Source of the DNA: JARRLC01 sp050290865
GTDB taxonomy: Bacteria > Pseudomonadota > Alphaproteobacteria > Rhizobiales > Rhodomicrobiaceae
DNA: 64,000 bases
NCBI GenBank assembly: GCA_050290865.1
Contig: JBNKIW010000004.1
Coordinates: 1-64,000, forward strand
Reading direction: 5' to 3'
Part shown: piece by piece, positions 24,542-31,629 of the stretch
Position numbering within the stretch: position 1 is the stretch's first letter
Layout of the letters: each line of letters begins with the position of its first letter
Made by a program: the position numbers and the translations under genes
Notes under the pieces: generated by a model
Databases searched by the model: none
The model's input: the letters and a program-made list of their open reading frames with translations, nothing else
Told to the model about the DNA's origin: nothing

Positions 24542-25567
24542 TTAGAGCGTCACCACGATCTTGCCGAATACATCCCGGCTTTCGAGCCGTTGCAAGCCCT
24601 TATCGATCTCGTCGAGCGTTATTTTCGTGTCGATCACCGGCTTGACCACGCCCGCCGCCAGCTTCTCCAGCGACGACCGCATGTTGCGCAGGTTACAGCC
24701 GAAGCTGCCGAAGATGCGCAATTGCTGCTGGAACAGCATGTGCAGGTTGATCTGCGCCGTCATGCCCGTGGTCGAACCGCAGGTGACGAGCCGTCCGCCG
24801 CGCTTCATGCTGAGCATGCTCCCCGCCCAGGTGTCGGCACCGACATGCTCGAAAACGACGTCCACGCCCTTGCGGTTGGTCAGCTTGCGCACGCGCCCCT
24901 CGAAGCGCTCCTTGCGGTAATTGATGACCTCGTCGGCCCCGAGCGCGAGCGCCTTCTCGGCCTTCTCGTCGCTGCCCACGGTGGTGTAGACGGTCGCGCC
25001 CACGGCCTTGGCCAACTGGATCGCCGCCGAGCCAATGCCGGAGCCGCCCGCCTGCACGAGCACGGTCTCGCCCGCCTTCAGCTTGGCGTTGTCGAAGAAC
25101 ATGTGCTCGACCGTGCCGATGGTGATGCCGACGAGCGAAGCGGCAATCGGGTCCACGCCCGGCGGCGCCTTGACCGCGAGGCGCGCGGGGAAGTTCATCA
25201 GTTCGCGCAGGAAACCGTCCTGGTGGAAGCCGTAGATGGCGTCCATCTTCTCGCAGAAATTGTCGCGCCCCTCCAGGCAGGCCAGACACGTGCCGCAGGT
25301 CTGGGCGCCATAGGGCGACACCACGTCGCCCACGGCCAGCCCCTCGACGCCCTCGCCCACCGCCACGACCTCCGCTCCGGCTTCCGCGCCCGCGACCATG
25401 GGCAGCTTGCGGCGCACGAACGCCATGCCGCGCCAGCCCCACACGTCGATATGGTTGAGCGCGACGGCGCGGATGCGGAGTTGCACCTCGCCCGCGGCGG
25501 GTGGCGGCGGCGGGTCGATGTCGGTGACGGCGATGTCACGCTCGCCTTTGATGAGGAAGGCTTTCAT
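24542..25567 (-). CDS. Zinc-type medium-chain alcohol dehydrogenase of the VLCFA locus
   Basis: 341 residues. MDR superfamily: N-terminal catalytic domain with 'AGAEAGAEVVAVGEGV', a structural-zinc loop C-G-T-C-L-A-C (about 91-97) followed by Cys, and an NAD(P)-binding 'VLVQAGGSGIGSAAIQLAKAVGATVY' (about 165-190). An orthologous gene (adh2XL) is part of the acpXL cluster in Rhizobium. It probably serves as a reductase in making hydroxylated C28 acyl chains. The ATG at 25567 follows GGAAGAAA. The preceding small ORF overlaps its start by 32 bases. Confidence 0.87.
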   Translation of the reverse strand: MKAFLIKGERDIAVTDIDPPPPPAAGEVQLRIRAVALNHIDVWGWRGMAFVRRKLPMVAGAEAGAEVVAVGEGVEGLAVGDVVSPYGAQTCGTCLACLEGRDNFCEKMDAIYGFHQDGFLRELMNFPARLAVKAPPGVDPIAASLVGITIGTVEHMFFDNAKLKAGETVLVQAGGSGIGSAAIQLAKAVGATVYTTVGSDEKAEKALALGADEVINYRKERFEGRVRKLTNRKGVDVVFEHVGADTWAGSMLSMKRGGRLVTCGSTTGMTAQINLHMLFQQQLRIFGSFGCNLRNMRSSLEKLAAGVVKPVIDTKITLDEIDKGLQRLESRDVFGKIVVTL

Positions 25568-25829
25568 GGGTGTTTCTTCCGTAATCCTCTTCACAGCACA
25601 GATCGACGTAGTGCGGCTGGTTGATATGAAGCACCGTCGCGACGAATATGAACGGCATCAGGGCGACCATATACAACGTCCAGGTGAGAGCGCGGTGGCC
25701 TTTTTTCTTCGCGATCACTGCCCCTACCAGACCGCCGACGCCGACGAGGAAAAACGTCATCAGCGCTCCGGCGAACGTGAACTGCATGATGAGGGGAGGG
25801 ACTTCAGCATACGATACGCATCCGCACAT
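25536..25829 (-). CDS. Small two-helix membrane protein within the VLCFA operon
   Basis: 97 residues from an ATG with GAGAGG just before it. Two hydrophobic helices: about 20-38 (LMTFFLVGVGGLVGAVIA) and 49-66 (TLYMVALMPFIFVATVL), joined by a basic loop K-K-K-G-H-R. The tail is polar with two adjacent Cys. No family recognised. It fills the 295-base space between fabG and the dehydrogenase and overlaps the latter by 32 bases in another frame. The overall plan is like the 70-residue protein at 5961-6173. Likely expressed with the operon; function unknown. Confidence 0.5.
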   Translation of the reverse strand: MCGCVSYAEVPPLIMQFTFAGALMTFFLVGVGGLVGAVIAKKKGHRALTWTLYMVALMPFIFVATVLHINQPHYVDLCCEEDYGRNTHESLPHQRRA

Positions 25830-25862
25830 TACCGCCTCTCAAACTCAGCAATTCTGCGCCAC

Positions 25863-26609
25863 CTAAAACCCGCCGCCAGCCCCTAATCCCCCGTCGATCG
25901 GCATCACCGTGCCGGTCATATACCCGCCGTCCTCGCTAAGCAGATACCCCACCAGCGCGGCAATTTCATCGGGGCGCGCATACCGGCCCACCGGGATTTT
26001 CGCCTCCGCCTGCGTCCGCATTGCGGCATAGGGGGTCATCAGGTCGGTGTCAACATAGCCGGGCGCTACCGCGTTCGCCGTCACGCCCTTGCCCGACAGC
26101 TCCATCGCCAGCGTCTTGATATAGGCGTGGATCGCGCCTTTCGACGCCGCATAGGCCGCGTTGCCGGGCGTGCCTTTCCAGGCGGTGATCGAGCCGATGG
26201 CCACCACGCGGCCCGCCTTGGCGCGGATCATCGGCCGGATGGCGGAGGCGGCCAGCCGTGTCAGCGACCAGAAATTGACCTGGAACAGCGCCTCGGCCTT
26301 GTCCTGGTTGATGAGCGCGCACAGCGCGTCGTAGGACATGCCGGCGTTGTGGACGAGCGCGTAAAGGCCGGCGGCTTTGGACAGATCGGCGGCGAAGGCT
26401 TCCACCTGCGGGCGCTCGCCCATGTCCACGGCACGCGCCTCGAAGGTCTGCTCCGGGCACTCGGCTTTCAGACTGGCAGCGAGCGCCTCGGCCCGGTCCT
26501 TCGACCCGCGATAAGTGAACAGCACGTCGAAGCCGCCTGCTGCCGCACGCCGGACGATTGCCTCGCCGATCCCCCGCGCGCCGCCTGTCACCACAACGAG
26601 TTTGCCCAT
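25863..26609 (-). CDS. 3-oxoacyl-ACP reductase (FabG-like SDR) of the VLCFA locus
   Basis: 248 residues, a standard short-chain dehydrogenase. NAD(P) site 'VTGGARGIGEAI' (about 8-18), 'HNAG' (about 87), catalytic Ser in 'AIGSITAWKG' and the Y-A-A-S-K motif (about 151). The end 'MTGTVMPIDGGL' is typical of FabG. In this operon it would reduce the 3-oxoacyl-ACP made by the ketosynthase. It follows the active ketosynthase gene by 15 bases. Confidence 0.88.
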   Translation of the reverse strand: MGKLVVVTGGARGIGEAIVRRAAAGGFDVLFTYRGSKDRAEALAASLKAECPEQTFEARAVDMGERPQVEAFAADLSKAAGLYALVHNAGMSYDALCALINQDKAEALFQVNFWSLTRLAASAIRPMIRAKAGRVVAIGSITAWKGTPGNAAYAASKGAIHAYIKTLAMELSGKGVTANAVAPGYVDTDLMTPYAAMRTQAEAKIPVGRYARPDEIAALVGYLLSEDGGYMTGTVMPIDGGLGAGGGF

Positions 26610-26624
26610 GGGCTTCGCCTTTCG

Positions 26625-27932
26625 TCAGGCCGGTTCCGAGGCCAGCACCAGACACGCGTTCTGCCCGCCGAAACCGAAGGAATTGGAGAGGATCGTTTTG
26701 ACCGCCGCAGGGCGCGCCGTGTGCGGCACCACGTCGAGCGGGATGTCCGGATCGGGGATATCGTAATTGAGCGTCGGCGGCAGTACGCCGTTTTGCAGCG
26801 TGAGGAACGAAATCACCGCCTCCACCGCGCCCGCCGCGATCAGCGTGTGCCCGACCTGTGACTTGTTCGAGCTGATGGGCGTCTTCGCCAGGTGATCGCC
26901 GAGCACGGCCTTCAGCGACACATACTCCATCTTGTCGTTTTCCGGCGTCGAGGTGCCGTGCGCGTTGATGTAGTCGATGTCCTCCGGCGCGGTGCAGGCG
27001 TCGGCGAGCGTTTTGCGGATCGCGCCGATGATCGCCGTGCCGTCGGGCTTGGAGCGCGTGCGGTGGTAGAGGTCGGCCTTCTCGCCGCAGCCGCGCACGA
27101 CGCCGAGAATGGTCGCGCCCCGCGCCCGCGCCGCGTTGTATTCCTCCAGCACCAGCGCCGCCGCCCCCTCGGCGATGACGAAGCCGTCCCGGTCCTTGGC
27201 GAAGGGCCGCGAGGCCTTTTCCGGCGGGTCGTTGCGCGTGGACAACGCGGAAAGGAGCGAGAAGCGGATCAGCCCTTCGACATGAACCGTGGCGTCGGTG
27301 CCGATGCACAGCGCGGCCTGCGTCTCGCCGCGGCGGATGGCTTCGACGCCAAGCTGGATGGTGGTTGCGCCGGATGCGCAAGCCGTGCAGACGGTGATCG
27401 GCTGGCCGCGCGTGCCGAAGCGCACGGCGAAGTTCTCGGCGATGGTGGCGAAGGCAAGTAGCGGCGCCATGCCGGCGAATTGTCCGCTACGCGCGGCGGT
27501 GAGAAGGGGGCCATAGGCGGGTAGCGCGGCGTCGATGCCCATCCCGGCGTCGTAAAGACGCTTGAGCTGCGGCCACTCGAACTCGGATGGCGGCGTGGCG
27601 ACGAACAGCGGGCCGGGAAAATCGGCGCGCATACCGATGGCGGCCTGCGCGATGGCCTCTTCAGCGGCCATGACGGCGATGGCCTCGGAACGCGCCACGG
27701 AATCGAGGTCATCCAGCCCCAGATAGTCGATGGCGCCCGCCACCGTCGTCCGCAGACTATCGGTGGGGAAACGCCCGATACGGCGCAACCCCGAGCGTCC
27801 CGCGGCAAGCCCCGCCCAGTTCTCCGCGCAGCCGCGCCCGAGCGACGTCACCAGCCCCAGCCCGGTGACGGCGGCGACGGGGCGGCCTTTGGCGTCTTTC
27901 AGTTCGGTGGCCATGGGCACCGTTCGCGTCAT
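26625..27932 (-). CDS. Beta-ketoacyl-ACP synthase with intact active site (VLCFA elongation)
   Basis: 435 residues. Active-site Cys in V-C-T-A-C-A-S-G (about residue 183), first His in 'NAHGTSTPENDK' (about 325), Lys/His in 'SNKSQVGHTLIAAGAVEA' (about 360). Nearest in plan to FabF1XL of rhizobia. ATG 27932 overlaps the TGA of the upstream Cys-less ketosynthase in an ATGA arrangement, suggesting coupled synthesis of a heterodimer. It would elongate acyl-AcpXL toward C28. Confidence 0.92.
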   Translation of the reverse strand: MTRTVPMATELKDAKGRPVAAVTGLGLVTSLGRGCAENWAGLAAGRSGLRRIGRFPTDSLRTTVAGAIDYLGLDDLDSVARSEAIAVMAAEEAIAQAAIGMRADFPGPLFVATPPSEFEWPQLKRLYDAGMGIDAALPAYGPLLTAARSGQFAGMAPLLAFATIAENFAVRFGTRGQPITVCTACASGATTIQLGVEAIRRGETQAALCIGTDATVHVEGLIRFSLLSALSTRNDPPEKASRPFAKDRDGFVIAEGAAALVLEEYNAARARGATILGVVRGCGEKADLYHRTRSKPDGTAIIGAIRKTLADACTAPEDIDYINAHGTSTPENDKMEYVSLKAVLGDHLAKTPISSNKSQVGHTLIAAGAVEAVISFLTLQNGVLPPTLNYDIPDPDIPLDVVPHTARPAAVKTILSNSFGFGGQNACLVLASEPA

Positions 27933-29146
27933 TCCGCCGCCCTCACCATCGCCAGCCCGTCGCCGCGCCAGTGCCCCACGCCGGTCACCAGGATCGCGTC
28001 CGTCTGTTCCGACGCCGGACATTTCTCATCCAAGGCGTCGAAAGGCGGGTAGAAACCCTCGCGTGAAATCGCCAGCGCCGCCAGCGCCACACCCATCGGG
28101 AAATGCGCTTCGACACCGTGGCCGAGCACGCTGCCGAAGGCGCGGATCAGCGGATCGTAGCCGTTTGCTTCCAGGCTGTGCAGAAAGGCCAGCTCCTCCG
28201 CCAGCGCGGACTCGACGCCGCTCGCGCCCGACAGCACCGGCAACTCGCCGCGCTCCGGCTTATCCCCGAGTTTCGCGAACAGCCCCGCAAGACTCTTTGC
28301 CCCGCTTCCCGGCGTGCGCGCTGAGCGCCCCGTCTCCACGCCCGCGATCCGCGCATAGGGCCTGGCGCCGCGCGCCTCGGCATGCGCCTTCGACTCGATG
28401 ACCAGGAACGCGCCCAGCGACCCCAGCACCATGCCGCCGCCCAGCGCCGTCCGCGCCAGCGCCCCCGCATGCGGCATGCGCCACAGATATTTGCCCAGTT
28501 CGAAAATCAGAAGCTGGTCCTGCCTTTCGGCATTGTACGCCCCGCCCACGAGGCACAAATCCGCCTGTCCGCTGCGGATGCGCCGGAAGGCATCCTCGAC
28601 CACGGAAACGCCCGCGATTTCCTCGCCCTTGTAGGTGCGCGACGAGCCGGTGGCGCCGTGAATGATGGAAATGTTGCCCGCCAGCAGGTTGGACAATTCC
28701 ACGAGGTAGCGGGTCGGGCGCAACGCGCGCGGCAGCGTTTCGTTGAGATAGACGGCGGTGTCCGCCCGCCCGGCCATGCCGTCGAGGATGTTGCGGTCGG
28801 CGGCCACGTCGCGCTCGCCGTTCCCGGCGGCAATGGCGAGGTCCGTGACATCCAGCAGTTCGGGCTTGCCTGCAATCCCCGCATCGGCCAGCGCCAGCCC
28901 CGCCGCGGCGACGCCGGTCAACTGCCACTGCCCCATCTGGTTCTGATCGGAGCGTTTGGGCACGAAACGGGAGAAATCGACGGGAGCGAGCGGGTGCACC
29001 GGATAGGGCGCGAAGCTGGTTTCGTCCACAACCGCTTTGGCGGCGTCCGGCCCGGTCAGCCGCGTCCAATGCGCGTCGGTGCCTTCGCCGAGAGAGGAGA
29101 GAAGCCCCAGCCCCGTGATCCAGACATCGCGCGCATTCTCTGCCAT
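27929..29146 (-). CDS. Ketosynthase-like protein lacking the catalytic Cys (VLCFA locus, copy 1)
   Basis: 405 residues. Same fold and length as the product of 23305-24522 and clearly a paralogue ('SNLLAGNISIIHGATGSSRTYKGEEIAGVSVVEDAFRRI'). The nucleophile position is G-S-S, not Cys, and the first His site is S-G-A-S-G. It may act as the non-condensing half of a KS/CLF-like pair with the translationally coupled active ketosynthase. It corresponds by position to FabF2XL in rhizobial clusters. Fifteen bases separate it from the fabZ-like gene. Confidence 0.87.
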   Translation of the reverse strand: MAENARDVWITGLGLLSSLGEGTDAHWTRLTGPDAAKAVVDETSFAPYPVHPLAPVDFSRFVPKRSDQNQMGQWQLTGVAAAGLALADAGIAGKPELLDVTDLAIAAGNGERDVAADRNILDGMAGRADTAVYLNETLPRALRPTRYLVELSNLLAGNISIIHGATGSSRTYKGEEIAGVSVVEDAFRRIRSGQADLCLVGGAYNAERQDQLLIFELGKYLWRMPHAGALARTALGGGMVLGSLGAFLVIESKAHAEARGARPYARIAGVETGRSARTPGSGAKSLAGLFAKLGDKPERGELPVLSGASGVESALAEELAFLHSLEANGYDPLIRAFGSVLGHGVEAHFPMGVALAALAISREGFYPPFDALDEKCPASEQTDAILVTGVGHWRGDGLAMVRAAE

Positions 29147-29160
29147 CGCCCGGCCATGTC

Positions 29161-29631
29161 CTATTTGTGCGGTTCCGCTGGCGGGAAGCCAAGCCGCGCG
29201 GCCTCGCGCTCGACATGGCCTTTCAACTCGGCATTGGGGAAGGGAACAATGCGGAAAGTCAGTTGCGCGTCGGCCAGCTTCTTGTCGCCCGCACTGATGG
29301 AGGAGCGCATCACCGCGTAGCCCGAGCCGTCATGGATGCGCGCCGCTTCGACCGTCATTTCTGTGCCGGGCAGCACGAAATTGCGGAAATTGGCCTCCTT
29401 CAGCTTGGCGAGAAACACCATGCGCCTGAGACCATCCATCGCCAGCAGCAGATAGCCCGACGCCTGCGCCATGGTCTCGGCGAGCAGCACGCCCGGCACC
29501 AGCGGATAGCCTGGAAAATGCCCCTCGAAGACCGTGCTCTCCTCCGGCACGCGCGCACGCGCCACGATCCCGGCCGCATCACGGTCGAGCGACACCAGAC
29601 TGTCGAGCATCTGAAAATATTCGAGACGCAT
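29161..29631 (-). CDS. 3-hydroxyacyl-ACP dehydratase (FabZ-like) of the VLCFA locus
   Basis: 156 residues, single hotdog domain. The catalytic His is in 'FEGHFPGYPLVPGVLLAE' with the partner Glu at its end, followed by 'MAQASGYL'. Corresponds to FabZXL next to acpXL in rhizobia. It dehydrates 3-hydroxyacyl-ACP during chain extension. The ATG at 29631 lies 13 bases after the acpXL stop. Confidence 0.92.
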   Translation of the reverse strand: MRLEYFQMLDSLVSLDRDAAGIVARARVPEESTVFEGHFPGYPLVPGVLLAETMAQASGYLLLAMDGLRRMVFLAKLKEANFRNFVLPGTEMTVEAARIHDGSGYAVMRSSISAGDKKLADAQLTFRIVPFPNAELKGHVEREAARLGFPPAEPHK

Positions 29632-29644
29632 GGAAACCGCAGGC

Positions 29645-29926
29645 TCAGGCGACGGCTGCGCCGGCGAGATTATCGATCTTCGCGCAGAGATTCTTCATGA
29701 TGAAATATTCGTCCGTCGAGACATTGCCCTGGTTGATTTCCTCCATCCATTTCTCCACTGGGATCTGAATTTTGAACGCCTGGTCGATCTCGAAGGCGAT
29801 ATCGAGGAAAGCGAGGCTGTCCACTTCGAGGTCTTTGATGATGTGGCTGTCAGGCGTGATCTTCTCCAGCTCGACATCGCTGGTCTGAGAGATGATGCTG
29901 GCGACTTTCTCAAAGGTCGATGACAT
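29645..29926 (-). CDS. acpXL: Acyl carrier protein AcpXL for lipid A very-long-chain fatty acid
   Basis: 93 residues, the AcpXL length. The phosphopantetheine Ser is Ser37 in 'LEVDSLAFLDI'. The C-terminal stretch 'VSTDEYFIMKNLCAKID' is diagnostic of AcpXL and absent from AcpP. It carries the growing 27-hydroxyoctacosanoyl (or similar) chain destined for lipid A. First gene of the minus-strand operon. The start ATG 29926 is set by alignment to known AcpXL; longer upstream frames have no support. Confidence 0.95.
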   Translation of the reverse strand: MSSTFEKVASIISQTSDVELEKITPDSHIIKDLEVDSLAFLDIAFEIDQAFKIQIPVEKWMEEINQGNVSTDEYFIMKNLCAKIDNLAGAAVA

Positions 29927-30028
29927 TGGGATGGTAACTCCTCTCCCCGTTCGTCTATGCGTCTCGCCGGTGGGTGTCCCTATGCCCGGCAAGGGCCGGC
30001 GGTGCGCGGCCATGTATAAGTCTGGATT

Positions 30029-30056
30029 TTGACTAGCGCAATCCGCTAGCTTAAAG
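30029..30056 (+). promoter_or_regulatory. Candidate promoter with internal operator dyad for the MaoC-SDR gene
   Basis: TTGACT (30029-30034) resembles a -35 box; TTAAAG (30051-30056) is a weak -10, 16 bases on. Between them lies a perfect dyad CTAGCG (30033-30038) / CGCTAG (30044-30049), well placed for a repressor. If used, transcription would start near 30063, supporting translation from 30158 rather than 30059. Confidence 0.4.
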
Positions 30057-30157
30057 CCATGTTTTTTCTCGTCACGGGTAAGGCGGATAAAGTCAAGCAG
30101 GAATCCCTCGCACGCCTCGTGCTTGCCGGGGCGGAGCGCGAACGAAGCGGTGAACCG

Positions 30158-31384
30158 ATGAGTGAAGGCAAGATCGGGGGCGACAGGCTCGCCGAGCTGT
30201 ATGTGGGCTACACGGACAGCGTCAGCCGTAAGATCACGGCGGAGGACGTGGCGGCGTTCGCGAAGCTGTCCGGCGATTACAACGCGCTGCATGTGGACGA
30301 CGAATTCGCGGCGCGCACGGAGTTCTCGCAGCGTGTCGTCCACGGCTTTCTGCATGCGAGTTTGCTCTCCACGCTCGTGGGCATGAAGATCCCGGGCCGC
30401 GGCGCGCTCTATCTCTCGCAGAACATCGACTTCACGCGGCCGGTCTTCATCGGCGACACGGTGGAAGCGCGCGGAACCATCGAGAGCATCGACAAGGCGT
30501 CGCGGGTCATCGGCGTAGCCACGGAAATCGTCAATCAGCGCGGGGAAGCGGTCTTGCGCGGCAAGGCGTCGGTGAAAGTCCTGCGCCTCGCCGCCGATGA
30601 ACCGTCCACAGAAGCAACGAAGGCAGCGGCCATGAACGACATGCTGGCAGGCAAACGCGCGCTGGTGACCGGCGCCTCGCGCGGGATCGGGCGGGCGATC
30701 GCCCGGACGCTCGCGACGCATGGCGCACATGTGTGGATAAACTTCCATGCCAGCGGAGGAGCGGCCAGCGCGCTTGCGGACGAAATCCGCGCCTCGGGCG
30801 GAGCCTGCGACACCGTGCGCGCCGACGTGACCGACGATGCGGGCGTCGCCGGCATGGTCGCGGAAGTCACAGCGGCGGGGGAAATAGACATCCTGGTTAA
30901 CAATGCCGGGCCGAAAATCCACTCCGCGCCGTTCGAAAAACTCGGCTGGGCGGACATGGCGTCGGCCTATGACAGCATCGTGGGCAGCGCGTTCCGCGTG
31001 ACGGCGGCGTGCCTGCCCTCGCTGAAGAAGAGCAAAGGCCGCGTCGTCAACATCCTCACCTCGGCGGCGCTGGGGCGGACCTCGCACAACTGGCTGCCCT
31101 ATGTGGCGGCGAAATCGGCGCTTCTCGCCATGAGCAAAAACCTGGCCCAGGAACTGGGACCGTCGGGTATCACGGTCAACATGGTGTCGCCATCAATGGT
31201 GGATACCGATCTGGTGGCGGGCGTGCCAGACAAGATCCGGCAGATGGCGGTGGCGCGGACGCCGCTCCGGCGGTTGGCGACCGTGGATGACGTGGCGGGC
31301 GCGGTTTTGATGCTGGCCTCGCCCTATGCCGCGTTCATCACAGGTGAGAATCTGCTGGTGACGGGCGGCGACGTCATGTTGTAA
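30158..31384 (+). CDS. Fusion of MaoC-like enoyl hydratase and FabG-like reductase
   Basis: 408 residues from ATG 30158 (a start at 30059 would add 33). Domain 1 (about 5-135): MaoC/(R)-specific hydratase, with 'ITAEDVAAFAKLSGDYNALHVDDEFA' and 'VVHGFLHASLLSTLVG'. Domain 2 (about 155-408): SDR with 'VTGASRGIGRAI', 'NNAG' and Y-V-A-A-K, plus 'GENLLVTGG' at the end. Together they could interconvert 3-oxoacyl and 2-enoyl thioesters in one chain. It is divergent from acpXL and upstream of fkbH and the ACP gene, so it may feed either system (inference). Confidence 0.85.
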   Translation: MSEGKIGGDRLAELYVGYTDSVSRKITAEDVAAFAKLSGDYNALHVDDEFAARTEFSQRVVHGFLHASLLSTLVGMKIPGRGALYLSQNIDFTRPVFIGDTVEARGTIESIDKASRVIGVATEIVNQRGEAVLRGKASVKVLRLAADEPSTEATKAAAMNDMLAGKRALVTGASRGIGRAIARTLATHGAHVWINFHASGGAASALADEIRASGGACDTVRADVTDDAGVAGMVAEVTAAGEIDILVNNAGPKIHSAPFEKLGWADMASAYDSIVGSAFRVTAACLPSLKKSKGRVVNILTSAALGRTSHNWLPYVAAKSALLAMSKNLAQELGPSGITVNMVSPSMVDTDLVAGVPDKIRQMAVARTPLRRLATVDDVAGAVLMLASPYAAFITGENLLVTGGDVML

Positions 31385-31400
31385 GGGATTCGAACTGGTG

Positions 31401-31565
31401 CCAGCGCATCCGCGCTGGCAATTGGCCCACTTGGCCGTGGGCCCCAAAGATGTGCCCATTGCGGTTTGACGAGTTTGGGGCCGCGCGGCTCCAAGAAGAA
31501 AGTACCGGTATGGCACCCGGGGCCCACGGCCAAGTGGGCCAAACACGCCGGGCGGATGCCCGGCG
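31401..31565. repeat. Composite palindromic element (nested inverted repeats, about 165 bp)
   Basis: The core is a perfect 24-base inverted repeat: 31422-31445 (TTGGCCCACTTGG...) against 31519-31542 (...CCAAGTGGGCCAA). Outside it are two hairpins: CCAGCG/CGCTGG (31401-31418) and CGCCGGGC/GCCCGGCG (31546-31565). The loop of one (GCATCCGC) is complementary to that of the other (GCGGATGC). No T-run follows, so it is not a simple terminator. It looks like a REP/BIME- or MITE-type element between two genes. Confidence 0.7.
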
Positions 31566-31629
31566 ACCAGCAAAGATTCGCCGGGTGAGGGGACGGCAGC
31601 ACTCGCAGTAGACCTTACGGGGCGGTACA

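Noticed and set aside
31384..31410. tRNA-like 'GGATTCGAAC' next to the MaoC-SDR stop
   Set aside because: No cloverleaf can be drawn: no acceptor, D or anticodon arm around it.
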